Assembly: GCA_014529385.2 (NCBI GenBank)
Contig: CM043945.1
Coordinates: 97,384,612 to 97,442,611, forward strand
Source of the DNA: Adiantum capillus-veneris
Lineage: Eukaryota; Streptophyta; Polypodiopsida; Polypodiales; Pteridaceae
Direction: 5' to 3'
DNA: 58,000 nucleotides
Shown: in pieces, positions 32,439-42,225 of the stretch
Layout: each line of letters begins with the position of its first letter
How positions within the stretch are numbered: the first letter of the stretch is position 1
Made by a program: the position numbers and the translations under genes
Notes under the pieces: model-generated
The model's database searches: none
Told to the model about the DNA's origin: nothing
Seen by the model: the letters and a program-made list of their open reading frames with translations, nothing else

Positions 32439-33734
32439 ATGGTTGCAATGGCTTTAAATTCTTGCTTGGGGAAAGAGCCTTTCTTTATTGCCACCCTGTT
32501 TCAAAGACAAACAGTTTTCAGGTAGTCTTTTCACACTCTTAAGAGCTTGTATACAATGAACCCGCAGGGGCATTGTGCCATCATGACACTGCATTTTTCT
32601 AGGTCTCGACTCCCACGGATCAATGTCCAAGAGCTAACCAACAAGCCGAATTCTTTTACCCACTTCAAAGTCTTTTGTGTTAATGGTCAAGGCAACGCTA
32701 TTGCCTCAAACATGACCAAGAAAGAGGTGGTGCTTCTGCTGCGTTCTATCCATTCAATATCCCCTCGAACCTTATCTTTTTCCAGATTGTCTTCTTAGCC
32801 TGGAGCGGCTGTATATTTAAATTCGGTTTTAGTCTTCCTATTGTCGAATATACTGATAGACTGTCGGTTATTGGCTTGCAGGAGGTTTTAAAGAGAGCAA
32901 GGCTAGATTTCTCTGAAGAAGTAGCATTCAAAAAGCAAGACCAGGAGATATCTGTTGTTAAGGTAACTTATATCTTCCTTTTCTTCTTCATTTGATAGGT
33001 CCGACATGGTTAGGGGATTTTTCTGTCATCATATATTCAATTATTTTCTGGGTTGAAGGACAGTTTTCACAAATTCAAGCTGAGCCACAAGTACCTAGCT
33101 GCATGCTACATATTTTCAGGATTACTTTTGCTTGCCATGGATAGAGATGTGTATGAACAGCATTCTTTTGGCATTTGGGGTGGGTGAATCGTCTACATGT
33201 AGATTATGATATTATGTAATAACTTCTAGTTGAGCCTCAAGTAGCTAGCTGCATGCTAACCATTTTCAGGATTTAATATGTTTGCCGCGGATAGATATGT
33301 GTACATATAGAATTCTTTCGGCTTTTAGGGTGGGCGAATCGGCTACATGTAGATTATGGATGTATGCAGGCATTGCTGCTGATTTCAGCTGAAGATGAAG
33401 CGTTTGTGTCTCTCAACAGAGAAAAGGACAGACTTGCAGCACATACAGAAGGCAGGAACTTTCCTGTTTCACAAACTGATAGTTGTGGAGATGGTGTGGA
33501 TGGGTTCCTTATTGCTGGAAGAACCATGCCATTGTGGTTAGCTAGATTCGATTTTCTAGCTAAGGAGGTTGAAGATCTTTTGATCTCCAAAGGCAGTTCC
33601 TTAAAACCTGTTGAGGTTTTTGAAGCTGTTGGGACAGTGTTGTTTAAAATTCAGGGCTTTAAAAGAGCAGTTGCAGATCTTGACACGAAGAGCTTTTATC
33701 TTCATTTTGTTCTGACTTTAGGCTCAGGCAGTGG

Positions 33735-33765
<31 letters not shown>

Positions 33766-35492
33766 CACACACACACACACATACACACACACACATTCAC
33801 GCGCCTGCTCACGTGCTTGTGTGCACACACATGCTTGCAGAAGCATGGACGTTTATACACCACAGCTCACTTATTACTTTCTTGATTCTTCTGTGGGAAG
33901 TTCTCAACTAGAGTACTCGGTAAGTGTGTTTGGTATGGTTGATAGGGTAGGTACAATGTTCTTGAAGAGTACTCGGTAAGCGTGTTTGGTTTTTTCAATT
34001 TTGTCAAGAAAGGATTTCTTTTGATGTTTATGCATCTATCTTTTTATGCAGGCATGCTTCTTTGCATCATCTACATGGAAGTTTGCCGAAGGCTTGGTGT
34101 CTCTATTAGGGGAGCAGAAGTTGGTGATGATCTTCTCATGTGGCCTCTTATAGAGAATTTGCAGGTAATAAAAGAGCAACCTTTCAACCCCTAAGTCAAA
34201 TTTGATAGAGACTAAGAGTTTGATGTTTTATGGAGTGTCTAATATGTTTGTTCCAGGAATGCTTTGAGCATTATGATGGAGACAGAAGCTGGTTTTTGGA
34301 GCTTCTTGCTTTTTATCACCCTTCTCATCTTTTTGGAAGCAACTTTGGACCTTCAACACATGGATCGCTTGCCAGTCCCATCTTGAAGTTTGCTTCAAAC
34401 AAAGAGATTGTTGGGATGGTTTTGTCAAAGCTGAAAGTAAGTTGATTTATGGAGGTTCTTGAGCTAAAACAAAATAAACTTTGTTCCTACAACTTGGGCG
34501 TGTGTGTACATTAGAATCTGCACTGGAAGGATGCATGTAAGGCACGACCAGGCTATGCCCTTACAGATCCTCTTCATCCACTCGCCCTCGAAAAGGGCAA
34601 CTCAGTTGACAACAACGAGCTTGCTGTTGGAGCTCTCTTGAGGCCTAGAAATCTCAGGTATGGTGGCTATTCTTGACATCTTTTCTACAATCATAGAGGC
34701 TAACCAAGTAGCCTAGTGTTGAAAAACTTTTATTTTACGAAAGTTTTTGGAACTTTATGGTGCGGTCTCTAGCATGTGTAGAAGTGAGTTTTTTGAAGCC
34801 TATGTTGCCAGGCTTGGATAGGCTTTATATGGGCTATGTAAGATGGAAGTATTCTGATCATTTTTGAGCTTGAGAGTATTGGAAGTATTAGGTAGTGTTT
34901 TAGGCTGTGCAGGTTTCATGTATATGCTAGTTTTTAGTTGTCTGTGCTGTCAGCCGTGATAGGCCGTACATGCGCAAATATTAAGAGAAAAATTTTCTGA
35001 TCTATCTTTGAGCTTCCAGTATTATTAGTATTTGGTAATATTTTAAAGTCTGCAGGCTTCATCTTTTCTTTTCTGGCGAGCCCACTTAGATACCGATGAG
35101 GTGATCTGACTTGTGTATTAACTAGCTAGTGATGCTGATGAATCGTTTTTCAGCTTAGCTGTCATGGCATCAGAGAGATTGCGCCTTTTACATCCTCATA
35201 GTTGGGCTTTGATGAGAGATCATGGCTTGCTACTTTACCACAGCAGGTATGGAACGTAGGAAGTGGAAGTTAACATGCTCTATGCTTTTGTGCTTGTGCT
35301 TGCTTAACAAGTAGTGACTTCGTTGCCAGGAGATATGGTGAAGCCGTGCAAGAACTGAGCATATGTGCAGCCCTTGCGCCCACTGTGGAGAGACAGATGC
35401 TGGAACATTTTGTGGAGAAGCTGCATCTTCTGCACATCGAGTCTTCATGGAGCTCGTGGAAATCCCCTAATGCCCCATCCACTTTGGCCTAA
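32439..35492 (+). CDS. SirB1/transglutaminase-like plus TPR protein, nine coding exons
   Basis: Exons read from conserved frames and GT-AG borders: 32439-32521, 32603-32726, 32882-32962, 33370-33733, 34052-34164, 34257-34436, 34515-34657, 35154-35246, 35330-35492. Phases fit at every junction and the sum is 1344 bases, about 447 residues, close to what I recall for plant members. The N-terminus (MVAMALNSCLG... then SRLPRINVQELTN) is basic and serine-rich with no acidic patch, like a plastid transit peptide. The core ALLLISAEDEAF, GFKRAVADLDTKSFYLHFVL, CIIYMEVCRRLGVSIRGAEV is the SirB1-N/Transglut_core2 domain. The end (AVMASERLRLLHPHSWALMR, then RRYGEAVQELSICAALAPTVE) is a TPR-like pair. Biochemical role unknown; plastid location inferred. 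The three C-terminal exons and the core are certain; the first two exons are less so. No stop or shift within the exons. Confidence 0.86.
33739..33793. repeat. (CT)n(CA)n microsatellite in intron
   Basis: A compound (TC)n then (CA)n tract starting a few bases after the splice donor at 33734 of the SirB1-type gene, in the intron 33734-34051. Confidence 0.9.
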
Positions 35493-35738
35493 ATCCTCTA
35501 CTATGGCCAATGGTCTTCTTTTCGGCTTATTAGTGTGCAAGCAACATCTAATTATAATTTCCGATTGTTGGAAGTCTCTAGCTTCTGCATATTAACATTT
35601 TGTGTGGAACACTCCGATTATGAGGAGCACTTGTAAACCTTTCTTAATACCTGTAAGATCTACTCATTATTATTCAAGGTATTAGTGCTTGTAAGACTTG
35701 AGCATCGGAAGTGTACATGGTTGAAATGTTTGTCGAGA

Positions 35739-35770
35739 GCACACGCGCATGCGTGCACGCATGCACACAC
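35739..35770. repeat. Alternating purine-pyrimidine tract with 18-bp perfect palindrome
   Basis: Thirty-two bases alternate purine and pyrimidine without a break. Inside, GCATGCGTGCACGCATGC (35747-35764) is a perfect palindrome. It lies about 250 bases after the stop codon of the host gene. Confidence 0.9.
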
Positions 35771-36109
35771 TTTTATGTGTTTCTTTGTATGCCTTATTGA
35801 CCCTTTTGGCATGAATCACATGCAATCTTTCCAATTGTCTTGGCAGTTCGTTGTTTACCTTAAATGTGTTCAGTCATCTATGAGCTTCATCGCTTGCTAA
35901 GGCCATTAATAATGCATCTCAAGGGCAGATTTGATGCAAACAACCTCAGCCAATATATCTACCAAGATCCTTACAAAGGGATGTAAATGGCAATAATTAA
36001 GTGAAGGACTGCAGGATAACTCAGTCCTACATCGACCAGTATTTCATTTGAAATAAATTTCACTGGAATGAGGGTCAACATCATACATCATGCTTTAATT
36101 CAGAGCGTA

Positions 36110-36228
36110 GTAATCACATGCTTCTTCCTGTCCTTCTCATGATTATGATCTTGGCAAACATGACAGTCATAATCACATGTTTCTTCCTGTCCTTTTCATG
36201 ATTATGATCTTGGTAAACACGACATAGT
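36110..36228. repeat. Tandem duplication, unit about 58 bases
   Basis: Two copies of a unit containing TTCTTCCTGTCCTT, CATGATTATGATCTTGG and AAACA-GACA, with a few differences. Confidence 0.85.
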
Positions 36229-38214
36229 AAACTTTTGAGGGACAACATTTTGCGATGTGTGCTCCCATCAATGCATCAATTGAGCGTATTTTGAGTTCTA
36301 TTGGTTTGGACTTTGTATTCAAAAATATGATGAATCTGATCAAAGCTTGGTTTGCTTCATAGAAGTATGCTATTGCTTTAGGTTGATGAGTACCATATGT
36401 GAGGTTTGTGGTGACAATGGAGATGGAGTGAAATTGCTAGTATTCCAACAACACTTAGGTATGGTGACCATGGAAGTGTGAAAATGGAGTGGAATTGCTA
36501 GAATTTCGACGACACTTTGGTAAGATGTAGAGAAATGTTTAAAGTATCACTTGTAAACGTGCAAATGTTGAGTGGAATTGCTGATAAGTGAACTAAAATA
36601 ACTTTCTAAGCACAAAAATCACTCCCAAAGGAAACCACAAAGCATCGTACTCACACCCATAAACACTTCTTGGTTTCTAGAAGAAGCCTTAGAGAGGGAA
36701 GCTGGGCTGACAATTCGAATTTTTCTGAGTGTATAAGTGAAGGGTGAGTTAAGGAAATGAAAAGACCATGGAGGTGGAAAGCCAAATGACTTTTTGTGTG
36801 CATATAAATAGAGATGGTCGTTACACACACTATGTTCTCTTCTTAATTTTCTTTCCTCTAGCGTTTTCAAGCCATTAGAGACATAAAGAAAGCCTTCTAA
36901 TTTTCATGTGAATAGCTGAAATCTTCTTTTGTTTAGTTTGTCAATTGATGGGTCTTTGAATTTCAGAGCCACATGTGGCTTGATTTTCCTTCCATTTCTC
37001 TCTCTTAGAATCCCAACATGGGCCTTCACCTCGTTGGACATGTCTTTGACATGGTTCTTGAAATTTTTACCCATTCATCAAAAAATATGGGCATTGAGTT
37101 TTGCCACTTGTAGGTTTACATCATCCTAGATGACATGGTTTCTCCACTATAGGGGCCTCTTTTTAATAATGCAAAGTTATGTTGTTTCAATTCCCCTTTA
37201 CCATGAATTCTTAGACATTGTGGTTTTTACCCTAGAGATTTGCTAATATAAGTGTAATTAGTTGGGTGTTGGAAAGTTCATGGATAATATTGCGCCACTA
37301 CCCTCAGCTACATTGCCATAGATTTGTGAAGAGATCGTGTAGGCAGTTTCATTGCCCACTAGATTCTAGCCCTAATATCTCTTTTCACAATAATTCGATA
37401 CTCAATTTGGGTCATCATTGATTCATAATATTCACTTGAATTGTGTATGGAGTATCAACAATTTGAATCATTCCTAGACCATTTTTATCTTGATTTTGCA
37501 TCATTGCATCGTGAACCTTAGTGCTCATTTGTTCAATCAAAAGTGTGTGCAGGTAGCCCTTGATCCTCAATTTTCTTTTGACCCATCAACTGCCAAATTT
37601 GGAGGACTTTGGAGCTTCCAAATAACCTTTGTAACTATGCTAAATAGTGAAATTGATTCTTTGTGTGGTACCCATGGTAAGTAAACCACGTCTTCCCCTT
37701 GGTTATCCTGTTATTAGGTGTGGTCGAAAGTCGTTGATTTTAGTGTACAAAAGATTCTTCTTAGGGAGGGATTATGGGTTTCAATTGAAATAGAACCGGG
37801 TGTTGATTTGATGTCAATTACATATAAAAATCACCTCTTGCATGTCATGAAGATGTGAATAAATAATAATTTGATATTTTTAATCCACTTGCGATGAGAA
37901 ATAAGATCTATTGTATGCCTGGCAAATGAATAGACGAAGACTTCAAGGACTCAATTCACTTTGGGTGACATCCACTTCTATTATAAAGAGCAAGCTATAT
38001 TTTATCTCTTGGTTCATAGGAAACCTCTCTTAAACCATGCAAACTTAGTGGTTTATAAAGCATAACTATAGATGAATTGAAATGTATCTCTGATTTTTGA
38101 GCTCATTTGAGTTCAACTAATACTAAAAGATACATGCATGAGGGAGGGAGAAGCTCACTTATGCATGGGGGCAATTGGAACCATCTCTCTTTGTTTTCAT
38201 TCTACATGCCATCC

Positions 38215-38664
38215 TTACATATTGTTGTTTTTTTGCACAAGGCTGATCACAACAATGTTATCAATGTTCAAGAGTAGAAACAAAGGCCTAAGAGCGCCTT
38301 TCATAGGACTGCTAGCGGGATCTTTAGATGGCCTTCCTTCTCTCACACCCCCTCCCGTACACCTGCTGAGCACGTTGCTCAGTGAACTTCGGAGCAGGTT
38401 TCGCCTCCAACGTGGAGGGTACCACCCTTTAAAACACTGAATCGCATCCGAAACCGGATGTAGGCAATCAACCTGATTTTTGAAGCCAGTAATGTCCGAA
38501 CAATGTACATAGTCAGGCACTAGCAACACCTTCAACTGGCTGTAGGCTTTGTGTATGGGAGTGCATAACCATAGGAAAGTAGGCCGGCTACTTTTGATGG
38601 CCCTTTTGCTCAGAGGCGATTGTAGGGCTTCTATGGGTAGGCGCTCTAAACAATACAAGTCCAC
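38215..38664 (-). CDS. Unidentified 149-codon ORF, GC-richer than surroundings
   Basis: The frame is open from ATG 38664 to 38215. The protein is basic, cysteine-containing (SDITGFKNQVDCLHPVSDAI, then CFKGWYPPRWRRNLLRSS) and not recognised. Base composition is less A/T-rich than the 2 kb on either side. It has no neighbours it could belong to. It could be a piece of organelle DNA (an intron or spacer) moved to the nucleus, or a chance open frame in such DNA. No function is proposed. Confidence 0.3.
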   Translation of the reverse strand: MDLYCLERLPIEALQSPLSKRAIKSSRPTFLWLCTPIHKAYSQLKVLLVPDYVHCSDITGFKNQVDCLHPVSDAIQCFKGWYPPRWRRNLLRSSLSNVLSRCTGGGVREGRPSKDPASSPMKGALRPLFLLLNIDNIVVISLVQKNNNM

Positions 38665-38841
38665 ACATAGTAGCCAACCCTAGAATCTTGCAACAAAGAC
38701 GGCTTTGAAGTTTGACTCACAACACAAAGGTAAATTGACAAGCATTCATCATTTGACCATTCAACTTTCTTATTTAGTATCTATAGATCTTCTAAAAGCA
38801 AAGAGAATTTAGGTTCCACCTAATGACAAATCCACATTCGA

Positions 38842-38844
<3 letters not shown>

Positions 38845-38879
<35 letters not shown>

Positions 38880-38913
38880 GATTGGAAGAACTAGGGGGTG
38901 TTCTTCTTCTTCT

Positions 38914-38955
<42 letters not shown>
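38845..38955. repeat. (CT)n / (GT)n microsatellites
   Basis: Two (TC)n tracts (about 38846-38876 and 38912-38940) separated by a CTT-rich link, followed by (GT)n to about 38955, just outside the LTR of element E. Confidence 0.9.
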
Positions 38956-38987
38956 CCCTCACCAAGCTAGAACCCAATGTCTCTCTG

Positions 38988-39902
38988 TGTAACATTTAAT
39001 GGCCTAGTAACTTGTGTGTAGTGGAAAATAGCATGAACATAGTGAGAATTTCACTAGGATAGATTCCTAATGAGGATAACAAGAGTGCTTGGGTGGAGAG
39101 AGAAAAAAAAAGTATAACACCTAGTTAGATAGGCATGAACAACACTTCAAAAGAGAGAGAAAATTAAGCTATTGACAACAGTTGAGGACCGGATTTACAT
39201 GGAGCCGGTCCCCCCTCCAAAAGGCTTTGTATAGGTTTCACCCATCAAGGGAGACATTTTACAATACAATTCTTTGTGTTCCTTCAATAACTAGTTAGTG
39301 CAATGAAGATGGAAGCTTCAAGCACTAAGCAAACACTTATAAAACACAACATCAATTCCCTCACGGTCTCAGACCCAAGACCTCACACACCTTTGAAGAT
39401 GGTGAAGAAGTAGTCGTCTTACGAGAAAGATGTACATCTCCTCACATAATCACTCATATTAGCATAGCATAGCTTAGTAAGTAGCATGGTAGAGGAGATG
39501 AGCATGCATTGAAGCTTGGCTCTTGGCTGGATTTGCATCACAAAGCCAAGAGTTGTTGGTGTAGGCCTCCCTTCTCGCAATCTTGGAGTAGGTGATGAGC
39601 TTTCCATTAGTGCTTGAGAAGGAGAGAGAGAGTCTTCTTGCTTCACACATGAGCTAGTGTGAGTGTGTGTGGAATAATGACTTGAAAAATTCAGCCCCCT
39701 CTCTCTCTTGGTCGACCCCTCATGCAATTTACTCATGCAGACCTCTCAAAGCTTAGCCAATGAGAATTAAGTAGCATAAGTGATAGCCTTCTGACATATG
39801 TCCCCCTTTCCCCTTTTGTGAGAGCTTTAGGTAATTAATTAATGCAACTAAACTCTCATTGGACCCCTTTGTCTTCTGGCCAATAGGAATCAGGCAAGCC
39901 AG
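38988..39902 (-). mobile_element. E element 3' LTR, left part
   Basis: Begins TGTAACATTTAATGG and is collinear with the solo LTR at 11448. It breaks off at GCCAG (39898-39902) where element B is inserted and resumes at 50556. No target-site repeat for E can be tested, since its other end lies outside the window. Confidence 0.9.
39898..39902 (+). repeat. Target-site duplication GCCAG of element B, left copy
   Basis: GCCAG precedes the TG of the B 5' LTR and recurs after its 3' LTR at 50556-50560. Confidence 0.9.
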
Positions 39903-40094
39903 TGTTGGGGTATAAATCCCAATGTGGTCGCCCAGGTAAGTGGGCGGGCCGCCAGGTATGTACACATATTCTTTTGTAAAAACCTAATAAGAACTCACTA
40001 TGCTCTACACATTACACTAGAGCGAGTTCACCATATCGTCGTGCTCTTCTTCTCGCACTCTCTCTCGCGTCGCACTTCCGCTCGTACTTCTTCA
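39903..40094 (+). mobile_element. B (Ty1/copia) 5' LTR, 192 bp
   Basis: TGTTGGGGTATAAATCCC to TACTTCTTCA. It differs from the 3' LTR (50364-50555) at four positions by eye, so the insertion is fairly young. Confidence 0.93.
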
Positions 40095-40096
40095 AC

Positions 40097-40108
40097 TGGT
40101 ATCAGAGC
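40097..40108 (+). other. B primer binding site (tRNA-iMet)
   Basis: TGGTATCAGAGC, two bases after the 5' LTR. Confidence 0.93.
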
Positions 40109-40141
40109 TCAGATCGAGGCTCGGGGCAGCACTGTAGGAGG

Positions 40142-40368
40142 TGTTGGAATTAGGGTTGCAGAGAAACACACACAGCTTGGAGAAGACGAAGGAAGCTCAA
40201 GGCACACAATAGAGAGTGTTTTACTTAGTGTGCAATGGAAAGATAAGTAGCCCTAGAGTGATGGGCGTATATACAATGCACGGGGGAAAAAACCTCCTAA
40301 AGAGGGAAAAAATGCCCCGGCGGTCCTAGTGTGTTCACACACATTACTACCACATGTATATGGTAACA
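40142..40368 (-). mobile_element. A1 (Ty1/copia) 3' LTR, 227 bp
   Basis: TGTTGGAATTAGGG to TATGGTAACA on the plus strand, followed by the reversed polypurine tract AATCCCCCCTGGAG (40369-40382). It is flanked on the left by GGAGG (40137-40141), which recurs at 45241-45245: a perfect 5-bp target duplication inside the B leader. Confidence 0.93.
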
Positions 40369-40394
40369 AATCCCCCCTGGAGTGATGCGGTGAA

Positions 40395-41001
40395 CGAGAG
40401 CTGGCACATGAGTAAAGGGAAGTGCCATGCCCTGAGGACAGGATCAGTCCCCAAAGGGGAGTAAGCCCAAAGCTTTGCGGAAAGCTTCAAGCTTCTCACG
40501 AGACAATGCCTTTGTGAAAAGATCTGCAAGGTTGTCCTGTGTTGGCACCTAAGCCAAGCTGATCTGTCCTGCTGAGAGCCTCTCCCTGACATAGTGGTAA
40601 TGCACCTCAATGTGCTTTGTGCGAGCATGAAAAACTGCGTTCCTCGCAACTGCCAATGCGCTCTGACTGTCAGTGTAGATAGTGTTGGCAGTGTCCTGTC
40701 CAACACCCAAGTCAGCCATAAGGCGTCTGAGCCATACACACTCAACCGTAGTTGTGAAGACTGCCCTGTACTCAGCCTCACAACTCGAAGTGGCCACAGT
40801 AGGTTGCTTCTTGCTCAACCATGATATACATGAACTGCCAAGCATGAAACAAAAACCACTTGTGGACACTCGCGTGTCAAAACAACGAGCCCAATCTGAG
40901 TCCGAAAAAGCATGTAAGTCTGGTGGCAATGATCCCCCCTTGGGATAAAACAAGCCAAGATGTAAAGTGCCACTAAGGTAGCGGAAAATCCTCTCGACAG
41001 C
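40395..41001 (-). pseudogene. A1 copia RNase H and pol C-terminus
   Basis: Continues the RT frame after the stop at 41002-41004. It includes HAFSDSDWARCFDTRVSTSG, SSCEAEYRAVFTTTVECVWL, and YTDSQSALAVARNAVFHART with the RNase H acidic residues. A second stop (TAG 40549-40551) interrupts ISLA-VPTQDNLADLFTKALS, where A2 has a tyrosine codon. The expected copia tail (DNLADLFTKAL) is still readable to about 40450. Confidence 0.85.
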
Positions 41002-42222
41002 CTACCAATGCTTAGACCCTGGGCTATGCATAAATCTGCTGACCTGCAAGACTGCAAACTGAATATCTGGCCTCGTGTTGCATACATAAATGAGGCAGCC
41101 AACAACAGTTTGGTAAAGAGTGACATCAGCAGGATCGCCAGCATCATGTAGACTCAACTTCAAACCTGTTTCCATGGGAGTGGCAATAGGTTTGCAATCC
41201 TCAAGTCCAAACTTACATAGCAATGTCTCTATGTAACTTTTCTGACACAAGGCAATACCACCATCACACTGCTTAAACTGTATACCCAAGTAATGATGCA
41301 ACAGCCCCAAATCTTTCATCTTGAAAGTAGCATTCAAATCAGCCTTAAATTCAGCAATATGTCTCTCATTTGGTCCAGTGATCAGCAAATCATCAGCATA
41401 AAGAACCACAATGAGAAATACATCATCCTCACGCTTTACATACAATGTGCTTTCTGTTGGACTGTTACGAAAGCCTCGTTTAACCAAATGAGTGTCAACT
41501 TTCTCATACCAAGCACGAGGAGATTGCTTCAACCCATACAAAGCCTTCTTACATTTGCACACTTTGTCCTCTTGTCCTTTTATGACAAAACCGCGAGGCT
41601 GCGTTACATAAACTTCCTCAAATATGTCACCATTCAAGAAAGCAGTAACAATGTCTGATTGATGTACATCCCAACCAAAATGAGCTGCCAATGCACATAG
41701 AAAACGCACAGTAGTCATACGACAAGTGGGAGCAAAAGTCTCTTCATAATCTATGCCTTTTTGTTGTGCATAACCCTTTGCAACAAGTCGAGCCTTATGG
41801 CGATCGATTTCACCATCCGGCTTGCGTTTCAACTTGTAAACCCACTTCGTACCAATGGCCTTTTTGCCAGGAGGCAAATCACATAAAGTCCATGTGTCAT
41901 TCTCTATAAGTGCATCATATTCTGTTTTCATGGCAGCAATCCAATTTTCTGAATTCTGTGCTTCATCAAAAGACAGAGGCTCCTCAACATCATGTAAACT
42001 AGACACAGCCAAAGCATAACAATCTGATGCATAAGATGCATGGCGAGAGCCTGAACGAGTACGACTAGATAGGGGTGCATCCAATTTACTGTCACGCAAA
42101 GTGTGCACCAGCCATTTTGGCATACCTCTAGCTTGCTCATTTTCAGCCCTTTCCTCATCAAGTACATCATGTACATCTGCATCAGTAATAGGCTGTTCTA
42201 AAACATTTTCAGAAACCCCCAT
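41002..42222 (-). CDS. A1 copia reverse transcriptase
   Basis: A 406-codon frame. It has the linker DAPLSSRTRSG, then the copia RT: KKAIGTKWVYKLKRKPDGEI, HKARLVAKGYAQQKGIDYEE, QSDIVTAFLNGDIFEEVYV, ALYGLKQSPRAWYEK and the catalytic LYADDLLITG. It ends FMHSPGSKHW at TAG 41002-41004. The same TAG is in A2, so it predates their split. On the N-terminal side TAG 42226-42228 separates it from the integrase; A2 has CAG there. Confidence 0.9.
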   Translation of the reverse strand: MGVSENVLEQPITDADVHDVLDEERAENEQARGMPKWLVHTLRDSKLDAPLSSRTRSGSRHASYASDCYALAVSSLHDVEEPLSFDEAQNSENWIAAMKTEYDALIENDTWTLCDLPPGKKAIGTKWVYKLKRKPDGEIDRHKARLVAKGYAQQKGIDYEETFAPTCRMTTVRFLCALAAHFGWDVHQSDIVTAFLNGDIFEEVYVTQPRGFVIKGQEDKVCKCKKALYGLKQSPRAWYEKVDTHLVKRGFRNSPTESTLYVKREDDVFLIVVLYADDLLITGPNERHIAEFKADLNATFKMKDLGLLHHYLGIQFKQCDGGIALCQKSYIETLLCKFGLEDCKPIATPMETGLKLSLHDAGDPADVTLYQTVVGCLIYVCNTRPDIQFAVLQVSRFMHSPGSKHW

Positions 42223-42225
42223 AGG

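Larger units (their letters stand above)
35493..38214. other. Intergenic region downstream of the host gene
   Basis: About 2.7 kb with no supported gene. It includes the gene's 3' UTR, the palindrome at 35739-35770 and two small tandem duplications (36110-36228 and 36415-36520). Open frames such as 36619-36870 minus lack any coding support. Confidence 0.55.

Noticed and set aside
33364-33979. Long frames running on past the splice donor at 33734 through the CT/CA microsatellite
   Set aside because: SLSLSL and HTHTHT stretches are translated microsatellite in an intron.
36619-36870. 83-codon minus-strand ORF downstream of the host gene
   Set aside because: No motif, no promoter or splice support, length expected by chance.
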